Origin: an uncultured Muribaculaceae bacterium
Lineage (GTDB): Bacteria; Bacteroidota; Bacteroidia; Bacteroidales; Muribaculaceae
Direction: 5' to 3'
Length of the DNA: 36,547 nt
Assembly: GCA_910585285.1 (NCBI GenBank)
Contig: CAJUDL010000036.1
Span: 1 to 36,547 of the forward strand
In this document: one piece after another, positions 7,704 through 16,330 of the stretch
Numbering within the stretch: position 1 is the first letter of the stretch
How the letters are laid out: each line of letters starts with the position of its first letter
Notes under the pieces: model-generated
Database searches by the model: none
What the model was told of the DNA's origin: nothing
Seen by the model: only the letters and a program-made list of their open reading frames with translations
Translations under genes and position numbers: made by a program

Positions 7704-9410
7704 TTAATAGTTATCGTTTTGTCCCAGATAAGGATTCGTTATCACCTCCTGCGATGGTATCGGCCATAAATAATTTTTGGAAGCATCAAACTGACGTCGC
7801 GTCACGATTCTACATAATCCCTGATTATAGATCGGAGAGAAGTCTGGAGTGCCGTTCTCGTCAATCTGTGGAGTCTCAGGCCAGAACCATAGGTTCTTGT
7901 CAACAAGTTTCGATACCAACGCATCCTTGTCGAGCAAACCATAATCAGGCGTATTGAGCACCTTGTCGGCAATCCTCCAACGAATTATATCCATTCGGCG
8001 CAAACCTTCATACGCGAATTCCATACGACGTTCCACCCTCACGATGCTACGCAATTTATCGCGATCTGTCGTCACAACTTTTGGATAAGCCGCTCCATTG
8101 TTATAATCCACCTTATAGGCGCGTGCCCTCACCATATTGATGGCATCAAGGACACTTTTGTCAATCTTACCTTGTTCAATCATCGCCTCGGCATATGTCA
8201 GCAGAACTTCTGCATACCTGACGAACACGCGATCGTATGCGACCTTCCAGCTACCTCCGTTTATATAAGATTCATCTACACCTTTCTTACGTAACAGCCC
8301 GTTATAGGAAGCATATTGGCTTCCCGACTTGCAGTCAAGATTGGTGACATATTTCCCGGATATGGAATTATAAACTTCGGTGACTTTGGGATTGGGATCG
8401 TATATGACTCCGCAATGCTCGGTGCCGAATTCAACAATTGTGTATGCACAGCGTGGATCTCGATTTTCAAATGGCTTCTGAGGGTTGAAGAGCGGAGATT
8501 CATCTATAGGAAGCCCATCTGTGCAAAGGTATGACGCAAAGAGATCCCATGACGGATATTCCGAAGCATATCCTCCCCGGTTACGAGGGGAATATCCCTG
8601 AATATTACCTTCGCTTTCAGAGTGTATGCCGAGTTCAAGAGAATATGGCCAAGAAAGAAGATTCTCTTTAGCATGATGCGTTGTGGCAAGAAAAAGCTCT
8701 CCGAAATCAGGATAGAGCTCATTGCATCCCAGATCCATGCAATCTTTCGCAGCTTTTGCGGCAATATCCCAGTCTTCGTTATATAGAGCATAACGCGCTT
8801 TGAGAGCCAAGGCTGCAGACTTCGTGGCGAGCTCCTGTTGTGTGCCATAGCTGAGGGGAAGCGCAGCTGCGGCGCGGTCATAATCCGCATACACCTTCTC
8901 CATGATTTCCTCCCTGTCGGTGCGCCCCATTGTGAAAGCGTCGTCTATTGATATCTCACTGTCAACCCACACCACATCACCAAAACATGAGGTAAGAATC
9001 CCATACTGGGTGGCACGCACAAACAATACCTGAGCCCTGTATAGCTCTGCCTTCTCTTCGCTGATACCTATCTCTGCGGGAGTTGCCAACTTATTCAGCA
9101 ATATGTTGCATCGCGCAATTGATTTATAGGCATTCTGCCAACGGGTTTTAACATCCCATGTTTCTCCGTTAAGAGTAGCAGCGGTGAAATCGTTGAGACG
9201 GTCGCGGCTCTGATGGTTGTCGGTCCAATGTTCTCCGTCTATCGGAAAGAAATCCGCCCTATAAAGACCGCTGATGGAAGCCTTCACCTCTTCTTCGGTC
9301 TTATACCAGGAATCACTCGAACCGGTGTCAAGAGGATACAGATCAAGATCTGCACATGAACTCAAGGACAAGGCAAAAACAAGGAACAAAATAGAATATA
9401 TTGTCTTCAT
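7704..9410 (-). CDS. susD-like: SusD/RagB-family outer-membrane glycan-binding lipoprotein
   Basis: A 568-residue lipoprotein (leader to LSLSSC, Cys19, followed by ADLDLYP) with the family layout: N-terminal D-LYP and DSWYKTEEEVKASISGLYRA segments, helical TPR-like repeats (about 60-260), the conserved RYAEVLLTYAEAMIEQGK helix near residue 400, a VRVERRMEFAYEGLRRMDIIRW motif near 460-480, and the terminal LWPIPSQEV..NPYLGQNDNY. SusD lipoproteins cap the SusC barrel at the cell surface and deliver oligosaccharides to it. The gene starts 6 nt after the STN-bearing susC gene, so the two form one transporter. Length and motifs are typical; the bound glycan cannot be told from sequence. Confidence 0.97.
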   Translation of the reverse strand: MKTIYSILFLVFALSLSSCADLDLYPLDTGSSDSWYKTEEEVKASISGLYRADFFPIDGEHWTDNHQSRDRLNDFTAATLNGETWDVKTRWQNAYKSIARCNILLNKLATPAEIGISEEKAELYRAQVLFVRATQYGILTSCFGDVVWVDSEISIDDAFTMGRTDREEIMEKVYADYDRAAAALPLSYGTQQELATKSAALALKARYALYNEDWDIAAKAAKDCMDLGCNELYPDFGELFLATTHHAKENLLSWPYSLELGIHSESEGNIQGYSPRNRGGYASEYPSWDLFASYLCTDGLPIDESPLFNPQKPFENRDPRCAYTIVEFGTEHCGVIYDPNPKVTEVYNSISGKYVTNLDCKSGSQYASYNGLLRKKGVDESYINGGSWKVAYDRVFVRYAEVLLTYAEAMIEQGKIDKSVLDAINMVRARAYKVDYNNGAAYPKVVTTDRDKLRSIVRVERRMEFAYEGLRRMDIIRWRIADKVLNTPDYGLLDKDALVSKLVDKNLWFWPETPQIDENGTPDFSPIYNQGLCRIVTRRQFDASKNYLWPIPSQEVITNPYLGQNDNY

Positions 9411-9416
9411 GATGAT

Positions 9417-12400
9417 TTAGAATGTAATGTTAACACCGCAGATAAACGATTTTGTTATAGGATAGCTTGTGGAGCCGTAGCCCTCATAATCCCAACCTCT
9501 CGGATAGTTGGAGATACAGAAGAGATCGTTTGCCGCCACATAGAAACGCAATGCCTGCACGAAGAAATGTTTCGTGATATTCTGAGGAAGAGTATAACCT
9601 AAAGAGATATTCTTCAGACGGCAATAGTGGCTCTTGAACAGCCAGAAATCCGACATTGCGTAGTTGTAGTTTGCCTGTGTTGATGTAAGGCGCGGATACT
9701 CGGCACGCAGGTTTTCCTCCGGAGTGTTGTAGTTGCTCCAATATCTGCCATCGATAAGCCTGGGAATATTGCCGAAGTTATCGCGCAGTGGCTGCACCAT
9801 CGTGGCTGTCTTTCTCTTCAGCTGGCTTCCCACACCCTGGAACGTAACACTAAGGTCTATTCCTCGCCAGGAGCCGTTCAATGTCAAGCCATACTGATAG
9901 CGAGGCTGTGAATTTCCGAGAAATACACGATCCTTATCGGGAGACACCGGTGTCTTGTCATTGGGATCTGCTTTTAGATATTTGATATCTCCGGGTCGCA
10001 CACTACTGTTCATCACGGGATAGTTGTCAATCTCCTCCTGTGTCTGGAAAAGACCATCACTTCGGTAGCCATACCATTCGTTGAAGTAACTTCCCATCGT
10101 CTTTATCTGATCGCCGAGGAATTGATTTCCTCCAAGATATCCCATCTTCGATTTGAAGTCGCTGAGGTTGGCTGATACTGAATAATTGAAATCAGCTATT
10201 CTGTCGCGCCATTTCACCTCAACTTCAAAACCTGTGGTACGCATCTTGCCCGTGTTCTGCTGCGGATTATCGTATCCGACATAATCCGGTATATCAATGT
10301 CCAGAATCATGTCTTTCGTAATCTTGTAGTAATAATCTCCGCTGATATTGAGACGATTGTTGAAGAATGCAAGGTCAAGACCTATGCCGAAAGTCTTTGT
10401 TGTCTCCCATGAGATATCACGGATAGCGTATTGCCATTGAGCGGCGGTGATATGCGACACGCCTTTGTTACCTTCCCAGAATAATGCGTTCGTATAGTTG
10501 AGCAAAGGAAGATATGGGTAGTTTCCGACCCTGTCGTTACCCAAAAGACCATAGGAAGCCCTCACTTTTAAGAAGCTCAGCCAAGGCTCAAGTTCGAAAT
10601 TGCGGAACCAAGGTTCATTGGTCACCACCCAACCGCCTGACACGGAAGGGAACCAGCCCGCTCTGTATTTCTTGTCAAACCGGGAGGAACGGTCGCAGCG
10701 GATATTCGCCTGCACAAGATAGCGTCCGTCGAAATTATACATAAGACGTCCGAAAACCGAACGGTATGCCGTATGTGAGGCGTTTCCCCCGTTAGTCTGA
10801 TAGTCCTCGTTACCACGGTCAAGATATGGGAATTCCGTAAGTGCAAAATTATCGCGTGCAGCCCATATTCCATCTGTATCGTAGGAATTATCTTCATAAC
10901 CGAGCAATGCGCTTACAGAGTGCTTGCCGAATGTGTTGTCATAATTGGCAAGGAACTGTTTTGTAAGACTGAAACTTTTACCCCTTGACTCGGTAAGTTT
11001 CGTTGAGGCAAAACCGTTGATAGCGCCGATGACATTGTCGGGAGTATCCGGACCGGCATATTCAATACGCTTTACAAATGATTTGCCGCTCCAATCGTTC
11101 CAGATAGGCGAGACAATGGCTGAAAGTTTCAATCCTTTGATAGGAGTAATATAAACTGCCGCCTTACCTCCGATCTGGTTGTAATGATTCTCGGAGGTGC
11201 CTCCATAATTGAGGGCTGCGTAAGGGTTGTCGCCTGATTTACCATCTGCCACACGCCCGTCTTCCCATACAGCGGCATAGACCGGAGGCATAATGTAGCA
11301 GGCGTTCATGGGATCGTAGTTTGGGCTTTCGGATGTGCTGCGCTTCACGTTGACATCTATCGCAGCCTGAATATATTTGTTGATGGTTATATCATTATTC
11401 ATACGCACCGTAAAGCGGTTGTATTCCTTGAACTTATACAAACCATCGGATGTATCGTAACCGATCGAGGCTGTGGTGCGGATTTTGTTTGTACCTCCGG
11501 AAATGCGGAAATTATGCGACTGTCTGTTGGAATGTTTCTTAAGCAGCATGTTGCGCCAGTCTGTATCCGGATAGCTATCAGGATTAGACGCATTTAGCTG
11601 CGCATAATTGTTAATTACAGCAGGAATATACGTAGGGAAATGATCAGATCCGTTGCCGGCATCGTTCCAGCGCAATTCATTGGTCATTGCCATGAACCGG
11701 GTCACATCAACATAATCCGGCTGGGTTGTGGGAGTCTCATAACCATATTCATAGGAATACTGGAGCGACACTTTCCCTTCCGAAGCACGTTTGGTGGTGA
11801 CAAGAATCACACCCGAGGCTGCCCTTGATCCGTAAATAGCTGCAGAGGCGGCATCTTTCAACACCGATATATCCTTCACATCCTGAGGATTGATATCATT
11901 GATATTGTCTGCCGGCACGCCATCCACGATGATAAGAGGGTTACTGTCGCCTATTGTGGTGATACCACGTATCTTGATATCAGCCCCGGCACTCGGATCG
12001 CTGCCGGAACGTGTCACGGACACACCCGACAATGCACCCTGCAATGCACTTGAAAGCATTGACACCTTACGGTCGGTGACTGCATCACCTGTTATAGAAC
12101 TGACGGCACCTGTCAGATCTTTCTTTTTCATTGTGCCATAACCGACAACGACGAGCTCACTCAGAAGCGTTTCCGATTCTTCAAGAGTTACGTCAATCCG
12201 GTCGGTAGAGCGCACCTTCACCTCTTTGGGTGAGAATCCTACATAAGTAAAGACAAGCACATCACCCTTGGAAGCATCGATGGTGTAATCACCATCCATC
12301 CCCGCTACGGCTCTCGCCTTCTTCCCTTTGACGGCAACAGTCGCGCCAATAAGCGGCTCTCCATTATTATCTTTTATAAATCCGCTTACTTTTGAGGCAA

Positions 12401-12773
12401 CAACTTTCTGAGGTTTTGCACCTGCCTTAAGAACGATATATTTATCATCGATCTCATAGGTGATACCTTTGCCGGCAAACAAATTGTCGAGAGCTACCGT
12501 GATAGTGGCATTCGTCACTTTCGGACTGACCTTAGCATTGAAGTCGGCTATATTCTTATTATATACAAAATGATACCCGCTCTGTTTCTCAATGAGCTCC
12601 AGAGCTTTAGGAATAGAAATGTCGGTTTCATTAAGCGTGACTCGCACATTTTTCTGAGCCGACACAGAAAATGGAACACACAAAAGCGGTATCACCCACA
12701 ATATCACTCCGATAAAACAGAGCATACGTTTCTTGATGTTGCGATTCCGCTTGGGAAATTGAATTTTTCGCAT
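9417..12773 (-). CDS. susC-like: SusC/RagA TonB-dependent transporter with N-terminal STN signalling domain
   Basis: An 1118-residue outer-membrane barrel. In order: a basic leader and signal peptide (to about 40, FSVSAQ; a start at Met17 is also possible), an STN domain (about 42-117, VRVTLNETDISIPKALELIE...YIVLKA), a carboxypeptidase-regulatory-like beta domain (about 128-198), a TonB-box/plug start (SELVVVGYGTMKKKDLTGAV, about 205-224), the plug (to about 330) and a 22-strand barrel ending in VNITF. STN domains let an occupied transporter signal through the periplasm to a FecR-type anti-sigma factor. The locus encodes exactly that pair (15724-17353) on the other strand, which makes this the likely receptor of the sigma cascade. 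It heads the minus-strand operon and carries its own copy of the ATGTGT-N14-GTCGCCTTAT element upstream. Confidence 0.98.
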   Translation of the reverse strand: MRKIQFPKRNRNIKKRMLCFIGVILWVIPLLCVPFSVSAQKNVRVTLNETDISIPKALELIEKQSGYHFVYNKNIADFNAKVSPKVTNATITVALDNLFAGKGITYEIDDKYIVLKAGAKPQKVVASKVSGFIKDNNGEPLIGATVAVKGKKARAVAGMDGDYTIDASKGDVLVFTYVGFSPKEVKVRSTDRIDVTLEESETLLSELVVVGYGTMKKKDLTGAVSSITGDAVTDRKVSMLSSALQGALSGVSVTRSGSDPSAGADIKIRGITTIGDSNPLIIVDGVPADNINDINPQDVKDISVLKDAASAAIYGSRAASGVILVTTKRASEGKVSLQYSYEYGYETPTTQPDYVDVTRFMAMTNELRWNDAGNGSDHFPTYIPAVINNYAQLNASNPDSYPDTDWRNMLLKKHSNRQSHNFRISGGTNKIRTTASIGYDTSDGLYKFKEYNRFTVRMNNDITINKYIQAAIDVNVKRSTSESPNYDPMNACYIMPPVYAAVWEDGRVADGKSGDNPYAALNYGGTSENHYNQIGGKAAVYITPIKGLKLSAIVSPIWNDWSGKSFVKRIEYAGPDTPDNVIGAINGFASTKLTESRGKSFSLTKQFLANYDNTFGKHSVSALLGYEDNSYDTDGIWAARDNFALTEFPYLDRGNEDYQTNGGNASHTAYRSVFGRLMYNFDGRYLVQANIRCDRSSRFDKKYRAGWFPSVSGGWVVTNEPWFRNFELEPWLSFLKVRASYGLLGNDRVGNYPYLPLLNYTNALFWEGNKGVSHITAAQWQYAIRDISWETTKTFGIGLDLAFFNNRLNISGDYYYKITKDMILDIDIPDYVGYDNPQQNTGKMRTTGFEVEVKWRDRIADFNYSVSANLSDFKSKMGYLGGNQFLGDQIKTMGSYFNEWYGYRSDGLFQTQEEIDNYPVMNSSVRPGDIKYLKADPNDKTPVSPDKDRVFLGNSQPRYQYGLTLNGSWRGIDLSVTFQGVGSQLKRKTATMVQPLRDNFGNIPRLIDGRYWSNYNTPEENLRAEYPRLTSTQANYNYAMSDFWLFKSHYCRLKNISLGYTLPQNITKHFFVQALRFYVAANDLFCISNYPRGWDYEGYGSTSYPITKSFICGVNITF

Positions 12774-12812
12774 TGGTTTGTTCTGTTAAGGAAAACGTTT
12801 TTTGTTCTGCTT

Positions 12813-12842
12813 ATAAGGCGACTTAAAATATTTTTCACACAT
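12813..12842 (-). promoter_or_regulatory. Candidate ECF sigma promoter for the susC operon
   Basis: Read on the minus strand this is ATGTGT (12842-12837), 14 nt, then GTCGCCTTAT (12822-12813), with 39 nt before the susC ATG at 12773. The identical 6-mer and 10-mer with the identical 14-nt spacer occur on the plus strand at 12889-12918. The intervening 14 nt and the flanks differ, so only the two boxes are shared, as expected for -35 and -10 elements. A GTCG core in the -10 position fits what is known of ECF sigma promoters in general. I saw no good TAnnTTTG box in this gap, so a housekeeping promoter is not obvious. Confidence 0.75.
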
Positions 12843-12888
12843 ATCAGCCATTCATTTTTTATTTTAATTGATTTTTTGATAAGTTTAC

Positions 12889-12918
12889 ATGTGTCTTTCC
12901 CTTCTCCGGTCGCCTTAT
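12889..12918 (+). promoter_or_regulatory. Candidate ECF sigma promoter for the fimbrillin-sigma-GH3 operon
   Basis: ATGTGT at 12889-12894, 14 nt, then GTCGCCTTAT at 12909-12918, with 40 nt before the ATG at 12959. It mirrors the element driving susC. Because the sigma gene lies in the operon downstream, this arrangement would be positively autoregulatory. The two inverted copies also make the 12813-12918 region symmetric, so a shared dimeric regulator is a less likely alternative reading. Confidence 0.75.
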
Positions 12919-12958
12919 TGGTAAAAACTTTATTAACTAACCTCCTTAAAATCGACTG

Positions 12959-14800
12959 ATGAAAAAGGTATTTTATTATTTATCCTCTTTATTGGTTCTT
13001 ACGGGTTGCACTCAGGAAACAGATTTCTTTTCCGCCGATCGCCCCGGAGACCAGGCGGGGTTCAAGTTCGAACTGACAACAAGCAACACCCGCACCGTTA
13101 CCGATGACAATTTCAAAACCACTTTTAGCGAAGGTGACAAAGTGGGACTTTTTGTCGTTTCAAGAAAATCCGGCACTGACGGCACACTTGCAGCATCGGG
13201 TAACTATGCCGACAACCGTCAACTCACGTATACCGGAGGAGTGTGGATCATAGACAGGGAAGTTACCTATCCGGCAGATGGAGAAGAACTCGATTTCTAT
13301 GCTTATTATCCTTATGTTGAAAATGCTGATCCCACAAATATCACATACGATGCATCGAAATCGATGTGTGATCTCATGATGGCAAGCACTAAAAGCATCA
13401 CCAATTCAATTGAAACAGTAACATTGACGTTCAGTCATCAACTGTCGCTCGTAGACACCCGCGTAAGCGGCGGCGCTGCAAGTTCAGCCGTTCTCACCGG
13501 AGTCAAGACCGCTGCTTCTTTCAATCTCGGCAAATTCGGCAGTGATGATGTAATGACCCTCAATTCAGATCAGACAGGCGATGTAACCATGGAGAAGTGT
13601 GACCTCAAACATTTCCGTGCATATATTCCATCGCAAGATGCAGAAGGTTCCAAGATCGAAATCCGCGCGGAAGATTCCTCTCAGCCATATTCTCCACAAA
13701 ACACTGTTTTTGCAAAAGGTTCGGCTTATCAGTATAATATCGTCTCTACTATCCAGAGACTTGCCGACCTCCCCAACTGCTACATTGTAAAACCCGGTGA
13801 ATCAGTAACATTCCCCGTGCTCAAGGCATATGATGTCTGGCGTAAAATTCCCTTTATCAATGGCGGTAATCTTCGCAATGACGGCGAATTGGGAGTTGCT
13901 CTCATTTGGCAGGATGTACAGAACCTGATACCGGCGGATGGTGGTCTTACCCTCAACCTGAATGCCGAGAATCCGGACCAGAGCACAATCACAGTGAAGA
14001 CCACCGCAGGGAAAGAGGGCAACGCACTCGTTTCCGCGACAATGGGAGGTGATAAGGTCTGGTCATGGCATATCTGGGTAACCGATTTTGATCCAAACAA
14101 AAACACGGCTGAGGTAGATAACAATGGTGACGGTATAACCGACTATGTATTCATGGACCGTAACCTCGGTGCCATTACCTCTGATGTTACAAATCCCGGC
14201 TCCGTGGGAATGTACTATCAAGGCGGTAACAACTCCCCCTACCCCGGTTTTACCAATAAGTTCCCTACAGACGGCACAGCAATTACTGACGTAACTATCT
14301 ACGACATTGACAACAATCCAATAAAAATCACCACTGGCGACATCTGGAACGACATTCAGGGACAATCAATGCGACGTCTGCTCACCAACCCAGGGTTATT
14401 TATAACATCTACCGGAGAACCATATAGCTGGATAACGAACAATAGTGCTGCTTCGTTTGAATATGGTCCTAATTTCTGGACAGTTGAAGCTACAGGAGAG
14501 AAGGGAGTCTTTGATCCGTCTCCTGAAGGATGGATGGTACCGGCATATAAAAACAACCTCTCGCCATGGAATCTATATCTTGACGGCAATACGGTATTGA
14601 TTGATCCGACAACAATATATCCTAAAGGCGGACGTATGAAATTCAACGGCACCTTCGGCAATTGCGGCAATACCATGCTTTTCTCGGGCACTATGGACGG
14701 TCTTAAGAACTTTGCTTTTGAGTCTTCGGCAAGTTGGGGACAGATTACAAATTACAGTGCCGGAAACGCCCTAAATGTACGCTGTGTGAAAGTGCAATAA
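12959..14800 (+). CDS. Fimbrillin-like lipoprotein with FISUMP-like C-terminal domain
   Basis: A 613-residue lipoprotein with a leader ending LVLTGC (Cys17) followed by TQETDFF, an acidic stretch like Bacteroidetes surface-export signals. Residues about 30-265 match the fimbrillin/Mfa-like pattern: TRTVTDDNFKTTFSEGDKVGLFV, LDFYAYYPY, the DLMMAST-type segment and VTLTFSHQLSLV. Residues about 268-390 begin NCYIVKPGESVTFPV, a phrase common in Bacteroidales surface proteins. The end (about 395-613: VFMDRNLGAI, GMYYQGGNN, WMVPA, NVRCVKVQ) resembles the Fibrobacter succinogenes major paralogous domain. It opens the plus-strand operon 18 nt before a second fimbrillin-like gene. Fimbrillin-like proteins form fimbriae or decorate them. 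In a sugar-uptake operon a glycan-adhesin role is plausible but inferred. Confidence 0.85.
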   Translation: MKKVFYYLSSLLVLTGCTQETDFFSADRPGDQAGFKFELTTSNTRTVTDDNFKTTFSEGDKVGLFVVSRKSGTDGTLAASGNYADNRQLTYTGGVWIIDREVTYPADGEELDFYAYYPYVENADPTNITYDASKSMCDLMMASTKSITNSIETVTLTFSHQLSLVDTRVSGGAASSAVLTGVKTAASFNLGKFGSDDVMTLNSDQTGDVTMEKCDLKHFRAYIPSQDAEGSKIEIRAEDSSQPYSPQNTVFAKGSAYQYNIVSTIQRLADLPNCYIVKPGESVTFPVLKAYDVWRKIPFINGGNLRNDGELGVALIWQDVQNLIPADGGLTLNLNAENPDQSTITVKTTAGKEGNALVSATMGGDKVWSWHIWVTDFDPNKNTAEVDNNGDGITDYVFMDRNLGAITSDVTNPGSVGMYYQGGNNSPYPGFTNKFPTDGTAITDVTIYDIDNNPIKITTGDIWNDIQGQSMRRLLTNPGLFITSTGEPYSWITNNSAASFEYGPNFWTVEATGEKGVFDPSPEGWMVPAYKNNLSPWNLYLDGNTVLIDPTTIYPKGGRMKFNGTFGNCGNTMLFSGTMDGLKNFAFESSASWGQITNYSAGNALNVRCVKVQ

Positions 14801-14818
14801 TATCAATGTTCGTTCTTT

Positions 14819-15685
14819 ATGAAAAAAACCATTTATATATTGGCAGGTATGGCGCTCAGCTCCATGATGATGTCTTGCGAAGACATCTATGAGGGTGGGG
14901 AGGAGCGCCATCCCCAGCTCCCGGTGCAGATGAAGGCATCGATACAGCCTTTCGACAGCGATATTACTGAAAGCTGGAAAGGAGGCGAAGAATTGGGAAT
15001 GTTTATGTTCGCAAGCGGTGATGCTGAGGGACTCTCATCTGCAACCTGCACCAGACTGAAGACGGATGCCGAGGGAACATTGCAACCTGTGGATTCGGAA
15101 ACAATGCCTCTCTATCCGGCAAACGCCACAAAGGTAGATTTCATTTGTTTCTATCCTTATGAAGCAAACTCTGCGGCATCAAAATCCCTGAACCTTGATG
15201 TCAGCACTAAAGAAAACGCTCTCAATAGCGATTTTCTTTATTCAAACAGTGCCAAGAACAAGTATCCTGGACTGACGCCTGTTAAAGTGCAGATGAAACA
15301 TGTGCTGAGCATGGTGCAGTTTAATATCACCGCTGATGAAGACATTCCAGCCGAAGATCTGAAAGCTCTCGATCCCAGAATTGAAGAAGTTCCTACAAAA
15401 GGTCTCTTCTCACTGGCAGACGGTAAACTTTCCTCCTCCGAAACATCCTCGGCAATACCCATGTCGGCTGACGCTGCAATGACAAAGGCGGAATGCCTTT
15501 TACTCCCCGCTTCATCAAACTTTACTGTAAGATGTAACGTCTCGGACATGGTGTTTCGCAAAAAACTTGGAAATATGAGTTTTGAAAGCGGAAAGATTTA
15601 TAAATTCGATCTGCATGTGACTCAACCGGGATTCGAAATCTCACTCCGAGAAATCGAAGACTGGAAAGTAGAAACATACGATTGA
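14819..15685 (+). CDS. Fimbrillin-family lipoprotein
   Basis: A 288-residue lipoprotein: leader ends MMMSC (Cys20), followed by the acidic EDIYEGGEE, a likely surface-export signal. The fimbrillin-like pattern is clear: ESWKGGEELGMFMFASGD, then VDFICFYPYEA, a LNSDFLYSNS segment, VKVQMKHVLSMVQFNI and a C-terminal SGKIYKFDLHVT strand before the IEDWKVE end found in Mfa-like proteins. It lacks the FISUMP-like end of its neighbour and is close to the usual length of short Mfa-like proteins. It sits between the larger fimbrillin-like gene (18 nt upstream) and the sigma factor (38 nt downstream). The pair may be an assembled surface adhesin or binding platform. It could equally be a glycan-binding protein recruited to the PUL; the fold family is more certain than the role. 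Confidence 0.85.
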   Translation: MKKTIYILAGMALSSMMMSCEDIYEGGEERHPQLPVQMKASIQPFDSDITESWKGGEELGMFMFASGDAEGLSSATCTRLKTDAEGTLQPVDSETMPLYPANATKVDFICFYPYEANSAASKSLNLDVSTKENALNSDFLYSNSAKNKYPGLTPVKVQMKHVLSMVQFNITADEDIPAEDLKALDPRIEEVPTKGLFSLADGKLSSSETSSAIPMSADAAMTKAECLLLPASSNFTVRCNVSDMVFRKKLGNMSFESGKIYKFDLHVTQPGFEISLREIEDWKVETYD

Positions 15686-15723
15686 GCAACAGTCATTTCT
15701 AACATTAGCAAGTAATAAAACTG

Positions 15724-16281
15724 ATGAATGAATTGAATTCATCCAGCGATGAGTTTCTTTTGAAAAGATTGCATGAAGGCGATTCCCGCGCCTTCACTGC
15801 AATCTTTTCAAAATATTACCGTAGTCTGGTGCTATATTGCAATTCATTCGTTACAGATCGGACGGAATGCGAGGACATCGTCATGAATCTGTTTGTAAAA
15901 ATCTGGGAGCACAGGGAAAGCATTGACGTAAAATCTCTTAAAAGTTTCCTTCTAAGTTGCGTGCGTCATGACTGTCTCGATGCGATCAAGCATCGTAAAA
16001 TAAAGGAAACCTATGCTGCCGCACTTTTAGACTCCGCCGGAATAAAAAGCGCAGCCCTCGACAACTATATTCTTTACGATGAATTAGAGAAGCTTATTAA
16101 CGATGCATTGGATTCACTTGACGCAAAATCTGTGGCGGCATTCAAAATGAGCAGATGGGAGGGTATTAAATATGACGATATAGCCCAACAGATGAATGTG
16201 TCACGACGAACCATTGAAGTTCGTGTCACCAATGTGGTAAGACAGCTGCGAGAGATCTTAAAAAAACATTTTCCTAAGTAA
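15724..16281 (+). CDS. ECF-type RNA polymerase sigma factor
   Basis: A 185-residue two-domain sigma-70 relative. Region 2 is at about 22-90 (FTAIFSKYYRSLVLYC, the acidic ECEDIVMNLFVKIWE segment, SFLLSCVRHDCLDAIKHRK) and region 4 at about 124-178, with a helix-turn-helix in YDDIAQQMNVSRRTIEVRV. No region 1.1 or 3 is present. It would direct polymerase to the ATGTGT-N14-GTCGCCTTAT promoters of this locus. The gene is followed by its FecR-type anti-sigma factor, and the partner STN-bearing SusC is encoded divergently, the standard three-part trans-envelope signalling set of Bacteroidetes. Its stop codon lies in a perfect 14-bp palindrome. Confidence 0.97.
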   Translation: MNELNSSSDEFLLKRLHEGDSRAFTAIFSKYYRSLVLYCNSFVTDRTECEDIVMNLFVKIWEHRESIDVKSLKSFLLSCVRHDCLDAIKHRKIKETYAAALLDSAGIKSAALDNYILYDELEKLINDALDSLDAKSVAAFKMSRWEGIKYDDIAQQMNVSRRTIEVRVTNVVRQLREILKKHFPK

Positions 16282-16292
16282 ATGATCATTTA
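16279..16292. repeat. 14-bp palindrome between the sigma and anti-sigma genes
   Basis: TAAATGATCATTTA is its own reverse complement. It contains the sigma TAA stop and, overlapping it, an ATG ATC ATT TAG mini-frame. The anti-sigma ATG at 16331 is 38 nt further on. It could bind a dimeric protein or tune translational coupling between the pair, or be chance in AT-rich sequence. Confidence 0.5.
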
Positions 16293-16330
16293 GAGCATGT
16301 TTGACCATTTACCTACCATATGAAAATACG

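Noticed and set aside
16301..16330. TTG start for the anti-sigma gene
   Set aside because: ATG 16331 in the same frame begins a typical FecR-type N-terminus; the extra residues are not family-like.
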